Origin: Auanema rhodensis
Taxonomy: Eukaryota; Nematoda; Chromadorea; Rhabditida; Rhabditidae
Length of the DNA: 64,000 bases
NCBI GenBank assembly: GCA_964057225.1
Contig: OZ059895.1
Location: 15,429,001 to 15,493,000 of the forward strand
Direction: 5' to 3'
Under the pieces are notes generated by a model that saw only the letters and a program-made list of their open reading frames with translations, was not told the DNA's origin and did no database searches. A program made the translations under genes and the position numbers. This document shows positions 1 through 11,715 of this stretch, piece after piece; the stretch's first letter is position 1; each line of letters starts with the position of its first letter.

Positions 1-715
1 CGCGCATTATCATTGGAGCGCGATTCTCAATCTAAAGTCATTCCAAAGATTACAGAGCAAACATCAAATATTGTAATTTATAAGAATTATTTAAAAGAAC
101 ATATGGTTTTGATTATGAGATTTAGATTAATTAATAAATAAATAAATAGTTAAAAGAAAGAAATTGTATAGTGTTTCAATGGTATATCGAATGTAATGTG
201 TACAAGCTTCACGAATCTGAAGAAGCTCACTTGAAGATAATTCTGCAATCTCTTTCCTATTATTTGAAAAAAGTTCATTTTTTTTACAATATCAATATAT
301 CAAATATCATATGCTAGTTAATTATATGAAAATTATAATGAATTATGGAAATTTCGTAAATACATTAAAGCCAATTTTCAAATCTCATTTCATTCTTAAA
401 TTAATAGTTAAAAAAAAATTTTTTAAGCTTTTAATCTCAATAAATCGTTTAAATTATTATGATGATAAGGATGTAATTAGTATTGTTCCCTTGTGTCTGC
501 AAAGATACACTTCATTATATTTTCAAATGATAGCTTCTAGTTAGCTTATATTCTCACATCTATATACTTCAGAAATCATTTATAATATTTAAATTAAATA
601 TTCTTTCTTTCTTTCTAATTCTTTTGTTATACTTTGCTTTTTCTATTTTAAATTTTTCTTTTTTTTTTTATTCAAATAGATAAAACAAAATTTTTTTTTG
701 GAGATACTTCTCTGA
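1..715. other. AT-rich flank upstream of the first srt gene
   Basis: No supportable gene. The stretch is AT-rich with poly-T tracts near 660-675 and 690-700 that lie just before the first srt start. A 77-codon open frame at 311-544 has no recognisable features and looks like chance in AT-rich sequence. The 5' regulatory region of the first srt gene probably lies here, but no core promoter motif stands out. Confidence 0.4.
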
Positions 716-2153
716 ATGGAACGACTACTCTCATACGGAAATATTTTGAAACATCCTCTGTATAACTGCAGGTTTGATCTCTCCGTTCTACCTTTGTCAA
801 CCTTTCACAATGCTTTCAAGTGCCCGTACTCCGGAAATTATTGAGAAGACATATACTGATCCTGATCCCACGTACGGCAGTTGCTGGTTTGTATTGGGTT
901 TCTTCAACCTGGTACTCCTCTCTCGTTTCTTCGTTTTTCCATTCAAATGACCTTCTCAGATTCTCTTCATGCTCTGCGTCAAAGTCATGCTCGAACCAGC
1001 TCATTTCGTCTATCCAGCTTATAAGATTATGATTGTTATATCTCTCTATGATATGATTGGAACTGTTTACAATAGTCTCATATTCGGTATGAAGTTGCTC
1101 ACTTTCTGTTTTACCAACTTGTTTAAGGCGTTGTTTACTATTACGGTATAATCTTTTGTGATTTTCCAAACTTAATCTATATTGCTGGAGCTGTAGGCAC
1201 ATGTGCTTGGGTAACCAGCTCAATGCTTTCTTCCATTCTGATAATCAATCGAATGGTTGAATTGAAATGTACCCAGTAAGGAGTCATTCCTCACTAATTT
1301 ACCTGAGCTAAAACCATTCAGAAATAGACTGTGTGTCAACTTTTTTAATGGAAAATGCATCTATTTTACAATTTCATTAGTATTATCGGCTGGCCTGTAC
1401 TCACTGGTTTACCATCCACCCACATTACTTAATCCAAAAAGTGGCTTAGCATTCTGGGATCCACTAATTTATAACAATTTTTCGAATGAAGTAGGAAACA
1501 TCGTTAGAAAGTCTAATTCAATATCACTTCAGTATATCAATCCTATGCTTGTATTCAACAACACCGTTGTTGTATCATTTAACAGCATATTGAGCATTGT
1601 TCTCTGTTTTTACTTATCCAAAAAACTTGAACAAAACTTTGGTTCAATGATAGATCGACGTCGTCAACTGACGGTATGTAGCATGACGTCAGCCTGGCTA
1701 TTCAACTTCATCCTTTTCAGCTTTTCTTCCAATGTCTAGCCATAGTCAGTTTATGCAATATTGGAGCTATACTATACTTCATAAACTATTTCTTTCCATG
1801 TTATATCTTTGAGAAAATGGGTGAAATCATGTACCGACTCTGCACTAGTGAATTGATTCTTTTAAAAGTCGTTCATTCTTTGATAATGCTTACAGATCTA
1901 CCTCCATATATATATCTGATTCTTAATCGTTCAATTAGACAAGGAATCATCAAAATGTTAATAAAATATCCAAAATCATATCTTATGACAAGTATTTAAC
2001 CTTATACTATTCAAAGAAATCCATAAACATATTAATTTAGCCACTAAAACAACCTCAACATGGTCAACCGGAGGTCTACAGACGCATCCGAGATCATCTC
2101 GTGTTAGTACGATTGCCCAAGATTATTCAGAAGAACCCAGAACGAGTAATTAA
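716..2153 (+). CDS. srt: Serpentine receptor class T (srt) chemoreceptor, tandem copy 1
   Basis: Predicted seven-helix chemosensory GPCR of the nematode Srt family, expected in sensory cilia membranes; ligand unknown. Exons: 716-771, 821-911, 960-1086, 1128-1275, 1322-1490, 1533-1673, 1721-1847, 1896-1991, 2041-2153, giving 1068 nt or 355 aa. Family marks are YNCS near residue 16 (an N-glycosylation site before helix 1), IYIAGAVGT and SILIINR around helix 3, NNTVVVSFNS in helix 5 and PPYIYLILNRSIR at the end of helix 7. Reading exon 1 straight through gives an early stop, but splicing a 49-nt intron (772-820, ending TTTCAAG) restores YNCSARTPE, so this is not a pseudogene. The intron present in copies 2 and 3 inside the GT.. 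motif is precisely missing here (GTCAWVTSS reads through). The C-terminal exon is S/T-rich. Family assignment rests on motif recognition only. Confidence 0.85.
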
Positions 2154-3046
2154 AAGAAAATTTCATTTTCATTGTTAAGTTCGTTCCAATTTTTTTCAGG
2201 TGAACATGTAACTTGAAAAACCTATGTGGATATGTTACTTGAACGATCATTCTACGTGATTACGTGATCATTTCACGTGAAACTATTACGTGAACATTCC
2301 ACGTGCGTGGATATGCAACGTGTTCATTTCACATGAAATCTTTCAAATTTCTTTATGAATATACGCAATAACATAAAACGGTTGATTTTCTTGCCTAAAA
2401 AACACACAAAGATCGCTGATATGCTTAAACAATTTAAAATATTTCAGTTCATTTGTTAAATAAATTGATTGTAAAAAAATGAGACTTAAGCTTACTTTGC
2501 CAAAAGAAAGATAGAATCGAAAATAAAAAAAAACGTGACTTGATATATAACAACTGACAATTAACTATACATAGTAGACATAAACTAAATAAAAAAATTA
2601 AATTATTTAAAAATTATTTTGAAGCTTATAGCTCTTATATTTTAAATTCCCGCAAATTTTGCATTCGAGCGCATATATTCTCATCCTGGTGTTCATACTT
2701 CATCCGTAATGATATGAAAATAACATTAGTATATTTGAGAAAACAAAGCTGTATTGGAACAGGAGTTATCTTTATAATAATTTTTAAAAAAGTTTATAAA
2801 TGTAGGAAAACTTGAATAATTCGTTTATAGTATGACAAGAAAAATTATATGTGTTACTTCAGAGTAACAGTTTTCGTGTTGTTCTTATTGAAATACAATT
2901 TTTATAGCACGCCGAACTAGGAATTCCATTATAATTTCTCATCATTCCATTGCAATAACAATCTAATTTGTGGTCGCCCGTCCACTTTATCTATTTCTCT
3001 TATAATATTAATTAAAAAAACTATTATTTTTGTAAAAGTTGTGACT
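2154..3046. other. Intergenic between srt copies 1 and 2, with ACGTG cluster
   Basis: No gene seen. At 2263-2330 there is a dense cluster of ACGTG/CACGTG words (TTCACGTGAAAC, ATTCCACGTGCG). The block from about 2150 to 2395 is repeated after srt copy 2 (about 4558-4820), so the duplicated unit extends past the stop codon. The remainder is AT-rich with no other structure. Confidence 0.6.
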
Positions 3047-3659
3047 ATGGAACGTCTTATCAGATATGGAACTATCACTGATGATCCTCTCTATAACTGC
3101 AGGTTTGATCTCTCCATTCTCCTTGTTCCTTCATCAAAGCCTCTTTCAAGTGCTCAAACTCCGGAAATGATTGCAAAAGCGTTAACGGAACCTGCTCCTA
3201 TTTATGGTACTATACGAAGTATCATTGGAGCAATAGATCTGGTTGCTTTAGTATAATAATATTTTAAATAGTTTTGCTGTTCAGATTCTCTTCATGCTCT
3301 GCGTCAAGGTCATGCTCGAACCAGCTCATTTCGTCTATCCAGCTTATAAGATTATGATTGTTATATCTCTCTATGATATGATTGGAACTGTTTACAATAG
3401 TCTCATATTCGGTATGAAGTTGCTCATTTTCTGTTTTACCAACTTGTTTAAGGCGTTGTTTACTATTACGGTATAATCTTTTGTGATTTTCCAAACTTCA
3501 TCTATATTGCTGGAGCTGTAGGCACTAGTAACTCAAAGCATTAGTTCAAAGATATAAGATATACTCTTTCAGGTTCCTTTGTGACAAGCTCAATGCTCTC
3601 TTCCATTCTGATAATCAATCGAATGGTTGAATTGAAATGTACCCAGTAAGGAGTCATAC

Positions 3660-3707
<48 letters not shown>

Positions 3708-4561
3708 TCCTCTCTCTGAACAAAATATTTCAGAAACAAGCTCATAGTGAACATCTTCAATGGAAATTACATATATCTTACAGTTCTGTTTGTTATATTA
3801 TTCGGATTATACTCTTTGATGTTTCATCATCCAACTCTACTTGATCCAAAGAGTGGTTTAACTTTCTGGGATCCACAAATTTTTCAAAATGCTGCATCTC
3901 AAGTAGGATTCTAAAGTTGAAACTTCAACTTAACACCATTTCAGTACCTTAACCCTATGCTTGTATTCAACAACACCATTGTTGTATCATTTAACAGCAT
4001 TCTGAGCATTATTCTCTGTTTCAGCATCTCCAAACATTTGAAGGAAAACTTTGGCTCCATGATAGATCGACGTCGTCAACTGACGGTATGTAGCATGACG
4101 TCAACCTGGCTATTCAACTTCATCCTTTTCAGCTTTTTCTTCAATGTTTAGCTCTTGTTAGTTTAAGCAATATAGGATCTATATCATATGTTTTATATCA
4201 TTTCTTTGAACAATATCCCTTTCAAACTATAGGTGAAATTGCATATCCATTATATACAAGTAGGTTTTAGTTTTCTTATTCATTACACATTCAGAACTAT
4301 AGATCTACCTCCATACATCTATTTGATTCTTAATCATTCGATCCGTCAAGGAATTTGCAAAATGTTCACAAGAAATAGTCCAAAAGTCTATTTTTCAACC
4401 AGTAATCTTACTATTCTACAAAATATATTATTTGACTGATCATTTTAGCCATTAAAACAACCTCAACATGGTCAAGCGGACGTCTACAGACGCATCCGAG
4501 ATCTTCTGTTCTTAGTTCGGTTGCCCAAGATTATGTAGTAGAACCCAGAATGAATAATTAA
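3047..4561 (+). CDS. srt: Serpentine receptor class T (srt) chemoreceptor, tandem copy 2
   Basis: Srt-family chemoreceptor, 359 aa. Exons: 3047-3102, 3151-3250, 3285-3411, 3453-3527, 3573-3645, 3734-3902, 3945-4085, 4133-4259, 4303-4401, 4449-4561 (1080 nt). The first intron (3103-3150) is 48 nt, a multiple of three without a stop, so unspliced reading is possible, but splicing gives the conserved YNCS. The second donor may instead lie at 3242, the position used in copies 1 and 3; both keep frame. The intron 3646-3733 carries a (CT)n microsatellite as its pyrimidine tract. Reading past 4401 gives a stop at 4439, but removing intron 4402-4448 recovers a C-terminal exon (KTTSTWSSG) matching copy 1. 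Helix-5 NNTIVVSFNS and helix-7 PPYIYLILNHSIR motifs are present. It is near-identical to copy 1 over 3285-3525, including an intron. Confidence 0.85.
3646..3733 (+). repeat. (CT)n microsatellite forming an srt intron
   Basis: About 60 nt of CT dinucleotides with a few interruptions sit between donor GTAAGG and acceptor ATTTCAG. The homologous intron in copy 1 (1276-1321) has no CT expansion, so the repeat arose after the duplication. Confidence 0.8.
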
Positions 4562-5875
4562 AAGAAAATTCCATTTTCATTATTAAGTTCGTTTAAATTT
4601 TTTTCATGCGAACTTGCAACTTGAACATGCAACTTGAAAATGTAACTTGAAAATGTAACTTGAAAATGCTATGTGGATATGTTACTTGAACGAACATTCC
4701 ACGTGAAACTATTACGTGAACATTCCACGTGCGTGGATATGCAACGTGTTCATTTCACATGAAATCTTTCAAATTTCTTTATGAATATACGCAATAACAT
4801 AAAACGGTTGATTTTCTTAATTTTTTTATTTATTTATTTCAATTCAAAAGTAATTCAAAATATTTTCAGAAATCTATTGCTTGAGCTGTGATATGAATTT
4901 TGTAGCTGAAATAGTCGGAACCTTACTCTTAAACCAATTGACATGATAATATAATGAACACACGCCTAATACTGCTTTTCATCCGTTTGTGAAGGGAATT
5001 TCCTGTTGTGTAGAATATTCCAAATTGTTTTTAATAAATTCAGGTTAAAACCCAACAGGATATACAAATTTTTTATTTAATTGGTATGAAGCTAGAAATG
5101 AAAGTAATAGTATTAAAGATTATTTTATTGGTTTTTATTAATTTGTTTCATAAAGAAAGTCTTTTCTGTCTTATGTAAATTTGATTTAAATAACAAAATG
5201 AAGAGATGTTATAACTTGATGATGATGTAATGTTAAGAAGAAGTCACGCCTCTTTCGATTCTGTGCTTTCCATACCTCTTCACCTCTCCCTCCCCCTCCC
5301 TCCATTTTATCCAGAAATAACTATGTATTGTATTTATAATTATAAGAAAATTATAATTTTTGTATAAAAATTTATAATTATTATATGTATTATTATTATT
5401 ATATTATACTTTATGTAGTTTTATATATATAATTTTCATTTCTTACTATATTTGTCTACAACAAAGCTATGAGAAATCTTAACAGTAAATTTTAGTTCAT
5501 TACATATGTTAAAAATAGTAATTTGATTATAATACTCTGATTATATAATTTTATAAAATTTAAAAAAAAAGAAAGAAAAGAAATTAAAGAGAAAGAAAAA
5601 TTTTTTATCAAATTTTCACATCTGCAGCCTAATATGTAAAATTGATACTGTTTTTTAGTTAGTTCATGTATTCGTTATCCGAAACAAACTTTTAAATTTA
5701 TAGTTGTACTAATTCCCTTTCATATCTCTATATCTCTTTCCATCTCTTGCTCTCTCTTTCTCTCGCTCTCTCTCTTTCTCTCTTTCTCTCTCTCTTTCTC
5801 TGCTTCCTCCATTCTCTTTTCGTCATTCTTTCATTATACTAGTCCAAAAAAATTATTTTTGTAAAAGTTACGACT
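4562..5875. repeat. Intergenic between srt copies 2 and 3, with duplicated segments
   Basis: No gene seen. 4562-4820 repeats the region downstream of copy 1, including the CACGTG cluster (4697-4755), and adds a short tandem run of AACTTGAAAATGT-like units (4612-4690). 5205-5427 is a direct repeat of 7747-7990 (shared GATGTTATAACTTGATGATG and AAGAAGTCACGCCTC), so near-identical blocks flank copy 3. A CT-rich stretch lies at 5740-5815. The sequence immediately before the copy 3 start (ATTTTTGTAAAAGTTACGAC) closely matches that before copy 2. Confidence 0.7.
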
Positions 5876-7427
5876 ATGGAACGTCTTATCAGATATGGAA
5901 CTATCACTGATGATCCTCTCTATAACTGCAGGTTTGATCTCTCCTCTCTCCTTGTTCCTTTATCAAAGCCTCTTTCAAGTGCTCGAACTCCGGAAATGAT
6001 TGAGAAGACATATGCTGATCCTGATCCCATCTACGGGAGTTGCTGCTTCGGATTTGGTGCAATCAACTTGGTATTCCTCTCTCGTTTCTTGGTTTTTCCA
6101 TTCAAATGACCTTCTCAGATTCTCTTCATGCTCTGTATCAAAGTCATGTTAGAACCAACTCACTTCATCTATCCAGCTTATAAGATTATGATTGCTATTT
6201 CATGTTGTGATATGCTTGGTATCGTCTACAACAGCTTATCTTTCGGTTAAGAGTTAACTCAACTTATTTATAAATAATTTGTATTATTTAAGGAATTGCC
6301 TACTATTTTGGGATGAGCTTCTGTGATGCTCCAAATTTCATTTACATTGCTGGAGCTGTAGGCACAAGTAGCTTGACTATCAAGATGCAGTTATCTAGAT
6401 AACATACTTTTCAGGTACATGGATAACAGGTTCACTGCTCTCTTCTATCTTGATAATCAATCGTCTGGTTGAGCTGAAATCTGCTGAGTATGGCTTCATC
6501 TACTTTTCATCAAATTTCCATTCTTTTCATCAAATAATTCTTTCAGAAACAAGCTAATAGTAAATATCTTTAATGGTCAGTATACATCTCTTGTAATGCT
6601 TGTTGCTATTACATTTGGTATATACTGTTTCATTTACCATCCACCAACACTACTTGATCCGAAGAGTGGTTTAACTTTCTGGGATCCACAAATCTTTAAA
6701 AATGCTGCATCTCAAGTAAGCTTTTCAAGCTGCACACGTTGATGATTATTGAATTCAATTCTATTTCAGTACTTCAATACAATGCTTTTGTTTAACAATA
6801 CCATTGTTGTATCATTTAACAGCATATTGAGCATTGTTCTCTGTTTTTACTTATCCAAACAACTTGAACAAAACTTTGGTTCTATGATAGATCGACGTCG
6901 TCAACTGACGGTATGTAGCATGACGTCAGTTCCCCCCTGTTATTCAGCTTCTTCCATTTCAGCTTTTCTTTCAATGTCTAGCCATCGTCACTCTGTGCAA
7001 TATTGCTGCTTTAATGTATGATTTTAACTTTTTCTTCTTCACTCAATGTCCTCCTTTACTTCAAAAAATTGCTGGAAATCTGTATCAACTGTGCACAAGT
7101 ACATTCTTACATCATCTTTCAATGAATTCTTAGAAATTGCTTACAGATCTACCTCCATATATATATTTAATTCTTAATCGTTCAATTCGACAAGGTATCA
7201 TCAAAATGATCACAAGATACAATCCAAAACCATATTTTACGACAAGTAATATCAATATGCTTCTAATGAATCCTAGTGCTTATTCAGGTGTCAAAACAAC
7301 CTCACAAGCTACTTGGTTTAGTGGTGGACGTCCCGAAGCAAGCATGACCACATCTCCAGCCCGAATGAATATGCAAATTAATTCTGTTACAACTCAATCC
7401 CAATATTTACAAGAAAACTTTAATTGA
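5876..7427 (+). CDS. srt: Serpentine receptor class T (srt) chemoreceptor, tandem copy 3
   Basis: Srt-family seven-helix chemoreceptor, 368 aa if fully spliced. Exons: 5876-5931, 5980-6070, 6119-6245, 6293-6367, 6415-6487, 6547-6715, 6770-6910, 6963-7098, 7147-7245, 7288-7427 (1107 nt). Motifs in order: YNCSARTPE, DPDPIYG, INLILFMLCIKVM (helix 1), YKIMIAISCCDML (helix 2), NFIYIAGAVGT and ILIINRLVEL (helix 3), NNTIVVSFNSILSIVLCFYL (helix 5), LFFQCLAIVTLCNIAALMY (helix 6), PPYIYLILNRSIRQG (helix 7). Two introns, 5932-5979 (48 nt) and 7246-7287 (42 nt), are multiples of three with no stop, so retention would add 16 and 14 residues without breaking the frame. The C-terminal tail is longer than in copies 1 and 2. 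Confidence 0.88.
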
Positions 7428-7746
7428 TTTAACCCTATGAACATCACCTAATGCAATGTTTGTTCATTTGAATTTCAGTAAATATAAAGCATATCTGTTT
7501 ACGATCTCATAAGTTTTTAGCATTTGTTTATCCTAAATACTTATAGTTTTTTAACTTTATTTTAGTTTTTATAGATATTATTAGCAAAATAATATTTAGA
7601 AATATACAAAAAAAATGTTTTTTTATAAGCTAAGTAAACATTTTATTCAAATTATTATTATTCTAATAAACTTTATTCTTAAAATCTTATTTCGTTTCAA
7701 GATGTATCATGAATTCAGGAAAATATTACATGAAGAAACTCTTTTC

Positions 7747-7990
7747 GATGTTATAACTTGATGATGATGCAATCCTTAAGAAGAAGTCACGCCTCATTCG
7801 ATTCTGTGCTTTCCATACCTCTTCACCTCTCCTCACTCTTGTCTTCCCCTCCCCCTCCCTCCATTTTATCCAGAAATAACTATGTATTGTATTTATAATT
7901 ATAAGAAAATTATAATTTTTGTATAAAAATTTATAATTATTATATGTATTATTATTATTATTATATTATACTTTATGTAGTTTTATATAA
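7747..7990. repeat. Direct repeat of 5205-5427, downstream of srt copy 3
   Basis: The block starts GATGTTATAACTTGATGATG, contains AAGAAGTCACGCCTC and CCTCCATTTTATCCAG, and ends in an AT-rich run with TTTATGTAGTTTTATATA. It aligns to 5205-5427 with a small insertion near 7830 (TCACTCTTGTCTTCC). With the upstream copy it brackets srt copy 3 and marks the edge of a duplication unit. 7428-7746 and 7991-8158 hold AT-rich sequence with no gene seen, though an upstream exon of the next gene may be hidden there. Confidence 0.75.
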
Positions 7991-8158
7991 ATTATATAAA
8001 ATTTATATAAGAATAATGTCTCATATAAATTATAATTTGCATAAATAGTTTAAGTATAGGTTAGGTGGACAGCTCTATCTAACAACGCAATTAGATGCTG
8101 AGTTCACGTGAAAAACGTCAAAATTATTTTAAAAACAATTTTTCATCAACTCGGTGGT

Positions 8159-9678
8159 ATGTATTCATTCAAACTAGGTAAGTGTATATATAATTATATA
8201 TACTATATAATCAATATAACTATATATATATAATATAATATAATATAGATAATATAACAAATACAATAGAATTAACTGTCTCATCATCACCAAAATTATC
8301 AATAACAGCTGATAATGAAGGAAAATATCATGGATATATAACATCTATACAAGGTATTATTCTTATATTTATAATAATAATTATTATTATATTATTATAT
8401 TATATATTATATATTATATATTATATCTTATTTTCGTTCATCTAGCATAATTAAGATATTAAACGATTATACGTGGCAGAAGATTATGCTGAAATTCAAA
8501 AAATGAATGCCATGACATCATTATCGAAACGTAAACCATTAGCTGATGATGCGAAAAATGGTTAATGCAATATTATTTTATAGCTATACTATACATATAG
8601 TTACAATTCAAAAAATATATTGATGTATTTCAGGTGATTTTGCAGTTGTTAAACTTCTTGATACATATGCTCGTGCTATAATTGAAGATGTGAATAGTGC
8701 AAATAGGACAGCAGTATGTTTATTCTCTTTTATATATTTCTAGCTATAACTATATGTGATATAGTTAGTTAATTCGATTCTATTTAGATTCGTTTGCTAG
8801 ATACAGGTGATGCATTAAGGGTTGATAAGAAGAATTTATTTGATATGCATGAACATCTACGAGCCATACGACGTGAGAGCTTAATAACTATATTTAAATT
8901 ATGCTAATTATGCTAATTATATTTATCTATATATAACATCAAATATCATATTGTAGCATTAGCATTCCCAATAGATGTAGATCATAAAGAAATATACCCG
9001 GAAGCAATAACTAGACAGCTAAACCATCTAATTGGACATAAAATTACATTCAACCTAGGTAATTAGACTAACTATACAATATATATATATATATAAATTA
9101 AAGCTTTATTTTTTTCAGATTATAATGCAACACAATCAACAACAACAACAACAACTCTTCAAACAAATAATTTAATGGTCTTTAATCAATATATGACTAA
9201 CTATATACCATATTTTACATCAATTATGTATAAACAATTATTTAATAACAAGTAAGTTTATATAGTTAAATATATTATATTAACTATATATATATATATA
9301 ATCCTATTTATTATTATTATTAGTTATAATAAGACAACAATATTTTCGAATACAATACGTGAAACAATGATAGTTGAAAGAAATTTCATTGCTACTCAAT
9401 CTACTTCTTCATCTAAAAGTATATACTTTATCTTTATTCTTTTGTTTATTAAGTTTCAAAACAACAACAACAACAACAATAAGTAAACAAACAACAAACA
9501 TATAATTTTTGTTTATTTTCAGTTCATAATATATCAATGATTGTTCCATTTATTGTTATGTTAATGATATTTGGATCAATAGCACTAATTGTTGGAAAGT
9601 TGATATCTGACCGTCGACGAGCAGCTAGTCAAGCTGCAACTACAATAATTCGAGTAAATGATGAATATGATCAACATC

Positions 9679-9712
<34 letters not shown>

Positions 9713-10652
9713 TACCATAATGTAAGAATATATATATACATATCTAATAATAAATTAATAATTAAAGAAAAAATGAAAGAAAGAAGCCGATTGATCCATT
9801 ATCATCAAATATTTCATTTATGAAAACATTATCATCTGTCAGCGAATGTACAACACAACCGACAACGGATTCATCGACTACTAATTCTATGTAAATTTCA
9901 GAATATCGATTGAAAATTATTGATTTTAGAATTAAAATTTTTAAGATCTTCTAAGAATCTTCGACACACAGCTACAACGCAACGAGCTTCTCTATTAGCT
10001 TCACAGCCAAATATGATGTCATTAACTTCAACATCCCGCGGTTCAACATCAAAGTACATACAAGACTATGCATCGATTATATGATATAGTTAATATAATT
10101 GTAGTGAGCTTAGTCGATTAGAAGGAGGAATTAGTATGATATCTTCAATTGCTCCAGAATCATATGATCAGATTCGATACTATAGTAGCTCATCGGATAT
10201 AACATTCTCAAATCCACAAAGGCGGATAGACAGAAAGAAGCGATCAACACCGAAATCATTTCCAAAGGTATATTTATCATAATATTTATTAACTATACGA
10301 TATAAATTAATATATTTAAGAGATCAACACCAATTCATAATCAGACAATCAATTCTGAATTATCTGAAACGGAAGATATAGCCGACAAACACACGTCATC
10401 CATCTATGCAGTAGAAGATGTAACACAAGAATCGATATCAATCAGAAGAAAATCAGCTTTAGGATGTACAATAAAGGTTTGTATACAAGCATAGTATAAA
10501 GCTTATGCTCATAATGCTGCTTGTATATATATGTATTCCAGATTCCATACTTAGTTGAAGAAGCTTCATCATCAAATGATTTGAATAATCGATTAGGATC
10601 AAAAGAAATGAATGATAATGATGAATCGTACTATAGTATTCGTAGTACTTAA
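8159..10652 (+). CDS. Unrecognised single-pass membrane protein with polyQ, Ser/Thr-rich cytoplasmic tail
   Basis: I do not recognise this family. Exons: 8159-8177, 8249-8353, 8456-8560, 8634-8713, 8788-8872, 8957-9058, 9119-9251, 9324-9418, 9523-9721, 9768-9890, 9946-10053, 10105-10267, 10321-10476, 10542-10652; 1584 nt, 527 aa. Residues 1 to about 243 look extracellular, with sequons NIT, NRT, NAT, NKT and NIS. One hydrophobic segment follows (MIVPFIVMLMIFGSIALIV, about 246-264), then a basic stop-transfer (DRRRAA). The tail has a polyQ run (HQQQ...H, about 293-306), many Ser/Thr and basic patches (QRRIDRKKR). No signal peptide is seen in the first exon as drawn, and the frame is open upstream of the ATG, so one or more 5' exons are probably missing. 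The topology suggests a type I receptor or adhesion protein; the function is unknown. Confidence 0.7.
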
Positions 10653-11170
10653 TAATTCGTTTTTTCCTAGTTTATCTTATATAATATTAATAAATATAAT
10701 AAATATAATATATATATATAGTTTGTACATATTTCAAATATTTCGTCGTCAAGCTCGAAACAGCTTTTTGAACTTCAAGCCAAAGTGTATTCGGTGGTTT
10801 GAATACGGCTTGCTAGTTCAACTGTTCAAAAGGTATTATTGTTGTGTTGTTTCATTGGGATAGAGAAGAAGGTAAGAACGGTAGACGATTATGAGAGAAC
10901 GAGGTGGGGAGAGGGGAGGGGGAGAAATGATTAGATTAAGCTTCTAGAATTGAAAACACTGTTTAACAAACTGACAACATTCACGGCTTTTAGACATATG
11001 TTTACTTTGAATAGATGAGAGAACATGGTATAGAGAATGAGAGAGAGAGAGAGAGAGAGAGAGAAAGGGAATGACCTGTGCCGCAGCTTAATCCGCAGCA
11101 GATGAATAAAGTTGAAACACGAAGTGAGAATCTTTAATTGTTTCCTTTCTTGTAGACATCACCTGTACTT

Positions 11171-11237
<67 letters not shown>

Positions 11238-11644
11238 GTTCTTCCGTTTCTTGCTGTATGATTCAAATAATAAGCAAAAATAGGAACATTAGAATTTGAA
11301 AAATATCCTATAACAAAACAAGAAAATGCTGCCTCGCTTTGAAACATATAGAGAAAGTGCACTCAAATACTTGAATTCTGGACTCATTTTAGATATTTTT
11401 CGCATCCTTTTCACTAGTTTTACTTGCTCTTCTTCAATTTCTTTTTCTTTAATTTGACTTCATTTGTTCTTTTTTTTGTGTTTCTTCGGAGGTCAAAAGA
11501 TGCTGGACAATGGAGGAAGATGCTTAACGTTGTCATCAGCGGTCATCCGCCGTCGTCTTCTTCGTTCAAAGTCGGCTGACGACGGTCAGGCGACGAGTTA
11601 GACGCCTCATCATATCTTATATAGATATAGCTTATAGCACTTTC

Positions 11645-11715
<71 letters not shown>

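Noticed and set aside
820-850. Apparent frameshift and early stop in srt copy 1 exon 1
   Set aside because: Splicing a 49-nt intron with GT donor and TTTCAAG acceptor restores the YNCS motif and the frame, so the gene is not broken here.
816-1223. 135-codon minus-strand frame over srt copy 1
   Set aside because: It is antisense to well-defined srt exons, is repeated antisense to copy 2, and has no family features.
4402-4439. Premature stop at the srt copy 2 C-terminus
   Set aside because: The stop lies within an intron; the exon 4449-4561 matches the copy 1 C-terminus and keeps phase.
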